From Candidatus Merdicola faecigallinarum (GTDB lineage: Bacteria > Bacillota > Clostridia > TANB77 > CAG-508), in NCBI GenBank assembly GCA_018714565.1, contig DVNH01000047.1, forward strand, positions 1 through 33,808: 33,808 nt of DNA. Direction: 5' to 3'. The position numbers and the translations under genes were made by a program. How positions within the stretch are numbered: position 1 is the stretch's first letter; every line of letters starts with the position of its first letter. The notes below the pieces were generated by a model. That model was not told the DNA's origin. It did not search any database and saw only the letters and a program-made list of their open reading frames with translations. Of this stretch, positions 16,262 to 24,743 are shown piece by piece.

Positions 16262-17220
16262 TGAAAAAAGAATTATTGACCTTTAAAGATCCAAAATCTC
16301 CTATCTCAGAGGTATTTCGTTCCTTAAGAACCAATATTCAATTTATGAGCTCGGATAAAGATTTAAAAACAATATTAATTACAAGTACAGTTTCCGGAGA
16401 AGGAAAAAGTTTAGTGACAGCTAATTTGGCAATTACTTTTGCACAAACAGGAAAGAAAGTTATTTTAGTAGATGCGGATATGAGAAAAGGTAGACAGCAT
16501 CAAATTTTTACAACACCTCAAAAACCAGGTCTTTCCAATTATTTATCAAATGTGATGGATGAACCTAAAAAAATAAATTTGAAGGGTAAAGCAGAAAATG
16601 ACTTAGAAAATTATGTGAAAAGTACTGATGTTGAAAATTTATGGATTATTCCAGCAGGAAATGTACCACCAAATCCATCCGAATTGTTAGTAAACGAAAG
16701 AATGAAAAAACTGATAAAGAAATTAAAGGACACTTATGATATTGTCATTTTTGACGGAACTCCAAGTTTACTAGTAACAGATGCGATTATTTTATCTAGA
16801 ATGGTAGATTCAACAATTATTGTTACTTCCTATAAGGAAACCAAAATGGAGAATCTAAAAAAGGTAAAAAGAGATATACAAAATGTAGGTGGAAAGATTG
16901 CAGGAATTATTTTAAATAAAATGCCAATTTCAATGAAAAAGTATGAAAATTCTTATTACTATGGAAAACATGAGCAAGGATGTTTTGAGACCGACAGAAC
17001 AAATAAGATAGAAGTACAAGAAGTAGAAAATGGGGTAAGTATAGCAGAACCTATTATAAAAAAGGAAGATGAAGTACTAGAAGAGTTAAAACAATATCTG
17101 GACTTAAACAAAGAAAATGATGAGAAAATGGAAGAAGTGGAAGAAAGAATAGAAGAGAAAGTGCCAGAGAAGAAAAATGAAAAAAAGGCAAAGAGAGGAA
17201 AACGTTTAAAAGATGATTGA
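16261..17220 (+). CDS. Tyrosine-protein kinase of the polysaccharide locus (BY-kinase, CapB/CpsD-like)
   Basis: Cytoplasmic autophosphorylating tyrosine kinase that regulates polymerisation and export with the Wzz partner. 319 residues: PISEVFRSLRTNIQF (14-28), Walker A STVSGEGKS (42-50), Walker A' ILVDADMR (68-75), Walker B IVIFDG (161-166). A Tyr cluster at 228 and 232-234 (ENSYYYGKH) would be phosphorylated. BY-kinases usually end near the Tyr cluster; here about 80 Lys/Glu-rich residues follow, ending KAKRGKRLKDD, which is an unusual extension. Its last 8 bases overlap the phosphatase start. Confidence 0.92.
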   Translation: MKKELLTFKDPKSPISEVFRSLRTNIQFMSSDKDLKTILITSTVSGEGKSLVTANLAITFAQTGKKVILVDADMRKGRQHQIFTTPQKPGLSNYLSNVMDEPKKINLKGKAENDLENYVKSTDVENLWIIPAGNVPPNPSELLVNERMKKLIKKLKDTYDIVIFDGTPSLLVTDAIILSRMVDSTIIVTSYKETKMENLKKVKRDIQNVGGKIAGIILNKMPISMKKYENSYYYGKHEQGCFETDRTNKIEVQEVENGVSIAEPIIKKEDEVLEELKQYLDLNKENDEKMEEVEERIEEKVPEKKNEKKAKRGKRLKDD

Positions 17221-17968
17221 TGTTCATTCTCATATTTTACCAGGAATTGATGATGGAGCAAGAACAGTAGAGGAAACTTATCAAATGTTAAAAGAAGCAT
17301 ATAATGCAGGATTTGAAACGATTATTTCTACTTCCCATTATATGGAAAATGTATATATGGCAAATAAGAAACAAAAAGAAACCTATATTCAAATGATACA
17401 ATCAACATTAAAACAAAAACAAATAGAACTTAAGGTTTATAATGGAACAGAAGTATATAGTAATGATCATATGCTATCTCTCATAAAAAGTGGTGAGATA
17501 GCAACTTTAAATCATAGTAGATATGTGTTATTTGAACTTCCTATGAATCAAAATGTAATTTATTTTGATCAAATTATTTATGAATTAATTTCAATGGACT
17601 ATGTGCCAATCATTGCTCATCCAGAAAGATACCAATATGTTCAAAAAAATCCTAATATGGTATTAAAGTGGATAGAGCAAGGAGCGTTATTACAAGTGAA
17701 TTACGGAAGTTTTATAGGAATTTACGGAAAAAGTGTAGAAAAAACAGCAATGAAACTATTAAAACATAATATGATTCACTTTTTAGGATCGGATTGCCAT
17801 AGAGGAGAGAGTATTTATTCTAAAATAGATCCAATAAAGGAAAAGCTGGAAAAAGAAATAGGAAAGGAAAAATTTCATAAATTATCATATTTAAACCCAC
17901 TCCATATTGTTGAAAATAAAAAAATTGAAATTGAGGAACCTATTAAAATTAAAGGCTTTTTTAGGTAA
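17213..17968 (+). CDS. PHP-family tyrosine-protein phosphatase (CpsB/YwqE-like)
   Basis: Metal-dependent phosphatase that removes phosphate from the BY-kinase and so resets the cycle. 251 residues, usual length. PHP metal ligands are visible: DVHSHILPGIDDGA at the N-terminus (His5, His7), STSHY near 41-45, GTEVY near 80, IAHPERY near 138-144 and LGSDCHR near 191-197. It overlaps the kinase gene and is followed by a terminator, so it is the last gene of the polysaccharide locus. Confidence 0.94.
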   Translation: MIDVHSHILPGIDDGARTVEETYQMLKEAYNAGFETIISTSHYMENVYMANKKQKETYIQMIQSTLKQKQIELKVYNGTEVYSNDHMLSLIKSGEIATLNHSRYVLFELPMNQNVIYFDQIIYELISMDYVPIIAHPERYQYVQKNPNMVLKWIEQGALLQVNYGSFIGIYGKSVEKTAMKLLKHNMIHFLGSDCHRGESIYSKIDPIKEKLEKEIGKEKFHKLSYLNPLHIVENKKIEIEEPIKIKGFFR

Positions 17969-18007
17969 GATATATAATAAAAATAGATTAAGTTATACAA
18001 TTAAAAG

Positions 18008-18045
18008 AACTTATTGCTATTCTAAAATGGCAGTAAGTTTTTTTG
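18008..18045 (+). terminator. Rho-independent terminator ending the polysaccharide locus
   Basis: A 10-bp stem (18008-18017 with 18030-18039, one G-T pair) followed by a run of T. It lies 40 bases after the phosphatase stop. Confidence 0.86.
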
Positions 18046-18074
18046 TTGCATAAACATATTGCAAGTGGTATAAT
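18046..18074 (+). promoter_or_regulatory. Sigma-A-type promoter of glmM with extended -10
   Basis: TTGCAT (18046-18051), a 17-base spacer and TATAAT (18069-18074), preceded by TGG. It starts right at the end of the terminator. Confidence 0.86.
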
Positions 18075-18156
18075 GCAAATAATCTTATTTTAGAAAAAAA
18101 TGAATAAGAGTAGGATGATAAAAAAATGTCACCTAATAGAGAAAGGAAGAAACAGT

Positions 18157-19521
18157 ATGAGAAAATATTTTGGAACAGATGGAATTAGAAGAATTGCAAA
18201 TACAGAATTGTCACCAGAACTAGTATATAGAGTTGCAAAAGCAGGAGCGTATGTATTATCAAAGCATACCGATCATAGCCCAACAATTTTAATTGGAAGG
18301 GATACAAGAATCTCTGGAACATTAATAGAAAGTGCTATGACTGCTGGTTTTTTAAGTTATGGGGCAAACGTAAAAAGTTTAGGAGTGATTCCAACTCCAG
18401 CAGTAGCTTATTTAACAAAAAAATTAAAAGCAGATGCAAGTGTTGTTATTTCAGCATCTCATAATACTTATGAGTTCAATGGAGTAAAATATTTTAGTAA
18501 TCAAGGAATGAAAATTCCAGATGATATTGAAGAAGAAATTGAAGATGTAATGGACTCCGGAAAGCTAGACGAACTTACAGCTGTTAATGAAAAAATAGGA
18601 ATTGCAGAAAGAAGCGAGGAATTGATTGACGAATATGTATATTTCTTTAGAAAACATTTTGAAGAGGATATCGAAAAATATAACCGTGATGATTTTAAAG
18701 TCGTAATTGATACAGCAAATGGAGCAACATATCAGGTGGCAGAGAAAGTGTTTAAAACATTAAATATCAATCATAAAATTATTAATAATGCCCCAAATGG
18801 AATTAATATTAATAAAGGGTGTGGATCTACTCATTTAGATATGCTAAAAAAATATGTAGTAGAAAATGGATATAATTTAGGAATTGCTTATGATGGAGAT
18901 GGAGATCGTTGTCTTCTAGTAGATGAAAAAGGAGAAGAAATTGATGGAGATAAGATTTTAGCAATTGTGTCAAATTATATGAAAGAAAAAGGAAATTTGA
19001 AAAAAGATACTGTTGTAGCTACCGTAATGAGTAACTTAGGTCTTGCGAAGTATGCAGAAGAAAATAGTTTGAATTTCGTACGTACCAAAGTTGGAGACCG
19101 TTACGTACTAGAAGAAATGTTAAAAAATGGATATAATATCGGAGGCGAACAATCCGGTCATGTTATATTCTTAGACTATAACCCAACTGGAGATGGAATT
19201 TTAACATCTCTTATGTTTATTCGTGTCTTGTTAGAAAAAAATGTATCAGCAACAGAATTAGAGAAAATAATAAAGATATATCCACAAGTTTTAGTAAATG
19301 CTAAAGTAGCAAGTGATAAAAAATATGATTTCGAAAAGGATGCAGTAATCAGAAGCGAAATGGAAGCTTTAGAAAAAGAATTTTCAGGAAACGGAAGAGT
19401 ATTAATACGTCCTTCTGGAACAGAGCCACTAGTAAGAGTTATGATTGAAGGGGCCGATCAAGAATATATTACACAAAAAGCAAAGGCATTAGCTGAATTG
19501 ATTGAATTGCGTTTAAAATAA
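18157..19521 (+). CDS. glmM: Phosphoglucosamine mutase
   Basis: Interconverts glucosamine 6-phosphate and glucosamine 1-phosphate on the way to UDP-GlcNAc, feeding peptidoglycan and the neighbouring polysaccharide genes. From ATG 18157 the protein has 454 residues, the family length. This start gives MRKYFGTDGIR and has AAAGGA nine bases upstream; the in-frame ATG at 18100 would add 19 unrelated residues. Motifs are the phosphoserine loop ISASHN (Ser101), metal site DGDGDR (Asp246, 248, 250), sugar-binding GGEQSGH, and the phosphate-binding RPSGTEPLVRVM near the C-terminus. Confidence 0.97.
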   Translation: MRKYFGTDGIRRIANTELSPELVYRVAKAGAYVLSKHTDHSPTILIGRDTRISGTLIESAMTAGFLSYGANVKSLGVIPTPAVAYLTKKLKADASVVISASHNTYEFNGVKYFSNQGMKIPDDIEEEIEDVMDSGKLDELTAVNEKIGIAERSEELIDEYVYFFRKHFEEDIEKYNRDDFKVVIDTANGATYQVAEKVFKTLNINHKIINNAPNGININKGCGSTHLDMLKKYVVENGYNLGIAYDGDGDRCLLVDEKGEEIDGDKILAIVSNYMKEKGNLKKDTVVATVMSNLGLAKYAEENSLNFVRTKVGDRYVLEEMLKNGYNIGGEQSGHVIFLDYNPTGDGILTSLMFIRVLLEKNVSATELEKIIKIYPQVLVNAKVASDKKYDFEKDAVIRSEMEALEKEFSGNGRVLIRPSGTEPLVRVMIEGADQEYITQKAKALAELIELRLK

Positions 19522-19572
19522 TAAATAGAATCGAATAATGGATAAAATTCAGGAAGGGGAGAAAGCAAAGAT

Positions 19573-21153
19573 ATGGAACCAAAAACTTTTTATGTTACAA
19601 CACCAATTTATTATCCAAGTGGAAAATTTCACATAGGAACAGCATATACTACGGTATTAGCTGATACCATAAGAAAATACAAAAAAATGAGAGGATATGA
19701 TACTTATTTTTTAACTGGCCTTGATGAACATGGACAAAAGATCCAAGAAGTAGCACAAAAAAATGGGATTACACCTCAAGAACATGTAGATAATATGGCA
19801 GATCAAGCAAAAAAATTATGGAAGTTAATGGATATTTCCTATGATGATTTTATTCGAACAACAGAAGAAAGACATACAAAAGTAGTAGAGCAAATATTTG
19901 ATAAATTAATGGAACAAGGAGATATTTATAAAGGTGAATACGAAGGCTGGTATTGTGTACCATGTGAGACTTATTTTACAGATACACAATTGGTAGAAGG
20001 GAAATGTCCAGATTGTGGTAGAGAAGTAAAAAAGATGAAAGAAGAGGCATATTTTTTTAACATGAAAAAATATGCAGATCGCTTAATTGAATTTTATGAA
20101 GAAAATCCTAATTTCATTGAGCCAGAATCAAGAAAAAATGAATTATTTAACAATTTCTTAAAACCAGGTCTAGAAGATTTATGCATTACTCGTACTACAT
20201 TTGATTGGGGAGTAAAAGTAAAAAAAGATCCAAAACATGTTATTTATGTATGGCTAGATGCATTAACAAACTATATTACAGCTTTAGGCTATGGTTCCGA
20301 AGACGATACAAAATTTAAAAAATATTGGCCAGCAGACTTACAAATCGTTGGAAAAGATATTATTCGTTTTCATGGTATTTATTGGCCAATATTCTTAATG
20401 GCATTAGATTTGCCTCTTCCTAAAAAAATATACGCACACGGCTTTATTATGATGAAAGACGGAAAAATGTCGAAATCAAAAGGAAATGTGGTATATCCAG
20501 AAATGTTAATTGAACGATATGGCCTTGATGCAACAAAATACTTTTTAATGAGAGAATTTTCTTATGGGCAAGATGCGGTATTTTCGCCAGAAGGATTTGT
20601 CGAAAGATTTAATTTTGACTTATGCAATGATTTAGGTAATTTATTAAATCGTACGATAGGAATGATTAATAAATATCAAGCAGGTATTGTAAAACCATCA
20701 ATGGAAAATAAAAGTGAGATTGATAAAAATCTAGAAGAATTTACAGAGAAACAGATTCAAAAAGTAGAAGAAAATATGGATTCGATCCATTTAAGTAATG
20801 CATTAACTGAAATTTGGAATTTGATTGCGAGAACCAATAAATATATTGATGAAACGGCTCCTTGGATTTTAGCAAAAAATGAGGAAGATTCAGAAACATT
20901 AAATTCTGTATTATATCATTTAGTAGAGAACCTAAGGAAAATAGCAATTATGTTAAATCCTTTTATGCAAGATACTTCAAAGAGTATTATGGAACAATTA
21001 GGAATCGAAAAAGAAGAATTAAAGAAGTGGGATAGTATAAAAGAAGGTAGTACAATAGAAGAAATTCATGTGATTGAAAAGGGAGAACCTTTATTTATGA
21101 GGTTGGATCAAACAGAAGAAGTAGAATATATAAAAAACGAAATGAAAAAGTAA
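19573..21153 (+). CDS. metG: Methionyl-tRNA synthetase, short form
   Basis: Charges tRNA-Met, including initiator tRNA. 526 residues: HIGH-type motif HIGT at residue 20, a zinc knuckle with CVPC (from Cys128) and CPDC, the KMSKS motif at 298-302, and an alpha-helical anticodon domain to the end. The extra C-terminal tRNA-binding (EMAP-like) domain of many Firmicutes is absent, so this is the short form. The ribosome site GGAAGGGGAG precedes ATG 19573. tmk follows after 12 bases. Confidence 0.97.
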   Translation: MEPKTFYVTTPIYYPSGKFHIGTAYTTVLADTIRKYKKMRGYDTYFLTGLDEHGQKIQEVAQKNGITPQEHVDNMADQAKKLWKLMDISYDDFIRTTEERHTKVVEQIFDKLMEQGDIYKGEYEGWYCVPCETYFTDTQLVEGKCPDCGREVKKMKEEAYFFNMKKYADRLIEFYEENPNFIEPESRKNELFNNFLKPGLEDLCITRTTFDWGVKVKKDPKHVIYVWLDALTNYITALGYGSEDDTKFKKYWPADLQIVGKDIIRFHGIYWPIFLMALDLPLPKKIYAHGFIMMKDGKMSKSKGNVVYPEMLIERYGLDATKYFLMREFSYGQDAVFSPEGFVERFNFDLCNDLGNLLNRTIGMINKYQAGIVKPSMENKSEIDKNLEEFTEKQIQKVEENMDSIHLSNALTEIWNLIARTNKYIDETAPWILAKNEEDSETLNSVLYHLVENLRKIAIMLNPFMQDTSKSIMEQLGIEKEELKKWDSIKEGSTIEEIHVIEKGEPLFMRLDQTEEVEYIKNEMKK

Positions 21154-21165
21154 GAGGTAAAATGA

Positions 21166-21837
21166 ATGGGAAAATTATTTGTAATAGATGGAACAGATGG
21201 AAGTGGAAAACAAACACAGTTTGAAAAATTAAAGGAGAGATTAACAGAAGAAGGGATTGATTACCGAGTAGTTAGTTTTCCTAATTATGATGATCCTTCC
21301 TCTTCTTTAGTAAAAATGTATTTATCAGGAGAATTTGGAGAAAATGCGAAAGAAGTAAGTCCATATATTGCTTCTACCTTTTATGCAGCAGATCGTTATG
21401 CAACTTATAAACGCTTTTTAGAAAAATATTATCAAGAAGGTGGATTGATATTAGCAGATAGGTATACAACAGCTAATATGGTACATCAGGCAGGAAAAAT
21501 TAAAGAGAAAAAGGAAAGGGAAAAATTTTTAGATTGGCTTTGGGATTTTGAATTTAATTTATATGGACTACCAGTTCCAACAAAAGCATTCTTCTTAAAT
21601 ATGCCTCCAGAATATGCTTTAAAATTAATGGAACATAGAGAAAATAAATTCACACATACGGATAAAAAAGATATTCACGAAAGAGATAAAAATCATATTA
21701 TTGATAGCTATGAGGCAGCTTGTGATTTAGTAGATAAATATAATTGGTACGATGTAAAATGTGTAAAAAATTCTGAGATTAGGCCAATCGAAGAAATTCA
21801 TGAAGAAATTTATGAGGAAATAAAAAAATATTTATAG
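21166..21837 (+). CDS. tmk: Thymidylate kinase
   Basis: Phosphorylates dTMP to dTDP for DNA synthesis. 223 residues. P-loop GTDGSGKQT at 9-17, FPNYDDPSS substrate region, the STFYAADRYATY helix and LADRYTTAN (DR-Y motif), followed by the lid region KEKKEREKF. GSGKQT instead of the common GaGKsT is seen in a clostridial subgroup and leaves the P-loop intact. Co-transcription with metG is likely (12-base gap). Confidence 0.93.
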   Translation: MGKLFVIDGTDGSGKQTQFEKLKERLTEEGIDYRVVSFPNYDDPSSSLVKMYLSGEFGENAKEVSPYIASTFYAADRYATYKRFLEKYYQEGGLILADRYTTANMVHQAGKIKEKKEREKFLDWLWDFEFNLYGLPVPTKAFFLNMPPEYALKLMEHRENKFTHTDKKDIHERDKNHIIDSYEAACDLVDKYNWYDVKCVKNSEIRPIEEIHEEIYEEIKKYL

Positions 21838-21925
21838 GAAAAAAGAATGGATAACAAAAATTAATAAATAATATTACTCTTCATAAAATAATAGTATAAA
21901 CTAAAAATAAAAATAGGAGAAAAAT

Positions 21926-22792
21926 ATGTATGATTGTATTGTGATAGGAAAGGGACCTGCGGGAATAACAGCAAGTATTTATATGAAAAGGTCAAACCTT
22001 AATTGCCTAGTCATTGGAAAAAGTGAAAGTGCACTTATGAAGACAAATCGTATTGAGAATTATTATGGATTTCCAAATTCGATTTCTGGTAAAGAATTAT
22101 TTTTTTATGGTACAAAACAAGCAGAAAATCTAAAAATAGAAATGAAGGAAGAAGAAGTAATTTCTATTGAGATGAGAGAAAACTTTATCGTAAAAACAAG
22201 AGACAACGAATATGAGGGAAAAACAATCTTAATTGCAACCGGAACAGGAAGAAAAGTACCAAGTATAAAGGGAATTAAGCAATTTGAAGGAAAAGGAATT
22301 AGTTATTGTGCAATTTGCGATTCTTTCTTCTATCGAAATAAGAATGTAGCTGTTTTAGGAAGTGGAGATTATGCCATGCATGAGGCAGAAGTTTTAAAAC
22401 CTGTTGCTAAATCTGTTGTACTTATAACAAATGGAAAGGAAACGGTACAAAATCGAAATAATTCCTTTGAAGAGATTGAAACTCCAATTGAAGAAATAAT
22501 GGGAGAATCTACTGTATCCGAAGTTCGTTTTATAGATGGAACAAATTTAAAAGTAGAAGGAATATTTGTTGCAGAAGGGATTGCTTCTAGTTCCGATTTT
22601 GCAAGAAAATTAGGAATTGTATTAGACGAAACAGGAAAAAATATAAAGGTAAATCAAAATATGGAAACGAATATTCCTGGAGTATATGCTGCTGGAGACT
22701 GTACAGGAGGAATTTTGCAAATTTCAAAAGCAGTATATGAAGGTACCGTAGCTGGACTTAGCGTTTCAAAAAAGATGAGAGAACAAAAATAA
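21926..22792 (+). CDS. trxB: Thioredoxin reductase-like FAD/NAD(P) oxidoreductase
   Basis: Transfers electrons from NAD(P)H through FAD to the thioredoxin encoded next door. 288 residues, slightly shorter than the usual 305-315. FAD-binding GKGPAGITASIY (8-19), redox pair Cys128-Ala-Ile-Cys131 followed by Asp, NAD(P)-binding VLGSGDYAMHEAE in which the usual second GxG-type glycine is changed, and the C-terminal FAD motif YAAGDCTGG. Spacing to trxA is 17 bases. The loose nucleotide-binding site means the electron donor (NADPH or ferredoxin-type) is uncertain. A TATAAA at about 21895 is a weak promoter candidate. Confidence 0.92.
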   Translation: MYDCIVIGKGPAGITASIYMKRSNLNCLVIGKSESALMKTNRIENYYGFPNSISGKELFFYGTKQAENLKIEMKEEEVISIEMRENFIVKTRDNEYEGKTILIATGTGRKVPSIKGIKQFEGKGISYCAICDSFFYRNKNVAVLGSGDYAMHEAEVLKPVAKSVVLITNGKETVQNRNNSFEEIETPIEEIMGESTVSEVRFIDGTNLKVEGIFVAEGIASSSDFARKLGIVLDETGKNIKVNQNMETNIPGVYAAGDCTGGILQISKAVYEGTVAGLSVSKKMREQK

Positions 22793-22809
22793 AGAGAAAG
22801 GATGATTGT

Positions 22810-23118
22810 ATGAAAGTATTAGCTTTGTCAAAAAATGATTATGAAAAAGAGGTTTTAAATTCAGATAAACCAGTTTTAATTGATTTTTGGGCACCTTGGT
22901 GTGGACCATGTAGAATGATGTCACCTATAGTAGATGAAATTGCAGAAGAGAATGAAGGAATAAAAGTATGTAAGGTAAATGTAGATGAAGAGCAAGATCT
23001 TGCAATGCAATTTAATGTAATGAGTATTCCAACTCTTGTAGCAATAAAAAATGCTAAAGTTGTAAACTCGGTAGTTGGTGTAAAATCAAAAGAGGAAGTA
23101 TTAAATCTTTTTAAATAG
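22810..23118 (+). CDS. trxA: Thioredoxin
   Basis: Small cytoplasmic dithiol protein reducing disulfides, recycled by the reductase upstream. 102 residues, full length for the family. The active site WAPWCGPCRMM has Cys31 and Cys34; the cis-Pro loop is MSIPTL. A terminator follows, so trxB-trxA is a two-gene unit. Confidence 0.97.
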   Translation: MKVLALSKNDYEKEVLNSDKPVLIDFWAPWCGPCRMMSPIVDEIAEENEGIKVCKVNVDEEQDLAMQFNVMSIPTLVAIKNAKVVNSVVGVKSKEEVLNLFK

Positions 23119-23151
23119 TAAAAAGCAAATATTTTTTGAACAAAATAAGAT

Positions 23152-23197
23152 ATAAAATGGCATGATAACATTACATCATTCATTCATGCCATTTTAT
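23152..23197 (+). terminator. Hairpin terminator after trxA
   Basis: A 14-bp stem (23152-23165 with 23184-23197) with an 18-base loop. The right arm ends in ATTTTAT rather than a long T run, so strength is moderate. Confidence 0.7.
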
Positions 23198-23270
23198 GAT
23201 ACATAATTCAAATTCTATAGATTACTTTAAAAATGATATTTGTAAAACTTTATTCGAAAGGAGAATTTAT

Positions 23271-23585
23271 TTGGATCTGGATTTTTTAAAAAACATAGGG
23301 GGTAAAGAAAAGAATTTTGATATCAATATGTTTAGAGAAGAATTAGCCAATAAATTAAAAGAAATGGAAAAAAAATATACAATTGACCGATTTGAAGGAA
23401 ATATTGCAATTTGTGAAGAGAGAGAATCTGGAGAAATAATAGAAATTCCAAAGGATCAGTTGCCGGAAAATATTAAAGAAGGAACAATATTAAAAAAAGG
23501 AAAAGATGGATATGAAATAGATCTTTTAGAAGAACAGGAAGTTCAAAAAAGAATTAAAGATAAAATGGACAAATTATGGGATTAA
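23271..23585 (+). CDS. DUF3006 family protein
   Basis: 104-residue soluble protein of unknown function. The family signature is visible: YTIDRFEGNIAICEERESGE followed by IEIPKDQLPENIKEGTIL and a C-terminal helix ending MDKLWD. The start is TTG 23271 because AAAGGAG ends exactly seven bases upstream; extending to ATG 23196 would add 25 residues that lie across the terminator and the ribosome site. DUF3006 genes are typically found beside ComEC-like metallohydrolases, as here (3-base gap). Confidence 0.83.
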   Translation: MDLDFLKNIGGKEKNFDINMFREELANKLKEMEKKYTIDRFEGNIAICEERESGEIIEIPKDQLPENIKEGTILKKGKDGYEIDLLEEQEVQKRIKDKMDKLWD

Positions 23586-23588
23586 AAA

Positions 23589-24605
23589 ATGAAAAGGTTG
23601 GGGGAGAATATGGAACATAAGATAAAAAAAGAAAAACGAAAAGAAAATAATAAGGAAAAAAAGCCTTTTTGGACAATCGATAAAGTTTTCTACATTATTG
23701 CTTTTTTTATTGTAGTTGCTTTAGGAATAATAGGAAAAGATTATGATTGGAATGCTGTTTTAAACGCTTCTGCAATTGAAAATCAGATAGATAATGAAGT
23801 TCAAGTTTCTAATATAGTAGAAGATAAAACAAATACAACTTCACAAACAGAGGGAAAAATAAAAGTTTATTTCATTGATGTTGGACAAGCAGATAGCATT
23901 CTTGTAATAGATCAAGAAAAAACAATGTTAATTGATGCCGGAACAAACGAAGCTGGTAGTAAGGTTGTAGACTTTCTAAAAAAACAAAATATTACCCAAA
24001 TAGATTATTTAATCGGTACACATCCACATGAAGATCATATTGGCGGATTAGATGATGTAATCAAGAATTTTGAAATTGGACAAATCTATATGCCAAAAGT
24101 GCAAACAAATACAAAAACTTTCGAAGATGTATTAGATGCTGTTTCTAAAAAAGGACTTACGATTCATGCACCACAAGAAGGGGAAACATTTACTTTAGCA
24201 AATGCTAATTGTACCGTTATGTCAAAAGAAAGTAACAAATCGGAAGAAAATTTGAATTTAGCTTCTATTGTTATTCGAATGACTTATGGAGAACAAAGTT
24301 TCTTATTTATGGGTGACAGTGAAAAGGAAAACGAAGAGCAAAGAACATGGCTACAAACAGATATTTTGAAAGTTGGGCATCATGGATCCAACACTAGTAC
24401 CTCAGAAGATTTTTTAAAACAAGTAAAACCTGAAATTGCAATTATATCAGTTGGAAAAGATAATTCTTATAGACATCCAAATGAAGAAATTTTAAGTAGA
24501 CTAAAAGAGATTGGAGCAAAAATTTTTAGAACAGATGAAAGTGGAACGATTTTAATTACAAGTGATGGAAAAGATTATAGTATAGAAACGAATATTGCTT
24601 CTTAA
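23589..24605 (+). CDS. Membrane-anchored ComEC-like metallo-beta-lactamase-fold hydrolase
   Basis: 338 residues. A charged N-terminus and one TM segment (about 34-50) put the enzyme domain outside the cell. The domain begins KVYFIDVGQADSILV and has the metal motif HPHEDH (His145, His147, Asp149, His150), the MGDSE loop and VGHHGSNTSTS, the pattern of the hydrolase domain of ComEC/Rec2. It lacks the ComEC channel, so it is a stand-alone relative, probably an extracellular phosphodiesterase or nuclease. ATG 23610 (behind GGGGGAG, though only three bases away) is an alternative start that would shorten the N-terminus by seven residues. Confidence 0.85.
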   Translation: MKRLGENMEHKIKKEKRKENNKEKKPFWTIDKVFYIIAFFIVVALGIIGKDYDWNAVLNASAIENQIDNEVQVSNIVEDKTNTTSQTEGKIKVYFIDVGQADSILVIDQEKTMLIDAGTNEAGSKVVDFLKKQNITQIDYLIGTHPHEDHIGGLDDVIKNFEIGQIYMPKVQTNTKTFEDVLDAVSKKGLTIHAPQEGETFTLANANCTVMSKESNKSEENLNLASIVIRMTYGEQSFLFMGDSEKENEEQRTWLQTDILKVGHHGSNTSTSEDFLKQVKPEIAIISVGKDNSYRHPNEEILSRLKEIGAKIFRTDESGTILITSDGKDYSIETNIAS

Positions 24606-24707
24606 ATTTAGGTAAAAAGGATTTTAAAGATATAAGAAAAAATGAAAACGGATCAAGCTTTTATTTTAATATATTAGCGATAAACAAAAGAATATAAATT
24701 AATCGAG

Positions 24708-24743
24708 AAAGGAGATGGGATGTTTTAATCCCGACAAAACATG
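24708..24743 (+). promoter_or_regulatory. Unusual leader: strong ribosome site, mini-ORF and hairpin before the next gene
   Basis: AAAGGAG (24708-24714) is 26 bases from ATG 24741, too far for direct use. It is well placed for ATG 24720, which reads Met-Phe-stop. A second in-frame set, ATG 24715 to TGA 24744, overlaps the real start as ATGA. A hairpin GGGAT/ATCCC (24717-24732) would bring the ribosome site to within about 10 bases of ATG 24741 if folded. Confidence 0.45.

Noticed and set aside
18100..18156. Upstream start for glmM
   Set aside because: It would add 19 residues foreign to the family; ATG 18157 gives the conserved MRKYFGTDGIR start with a ribosome site.
23196..23270. Upstream start for the DUF3006 gene
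   Set aside because: The ATG lies at the edge of the trxA terminator, and the AAAGGAG for TTG 23271 would be inside the coding region.
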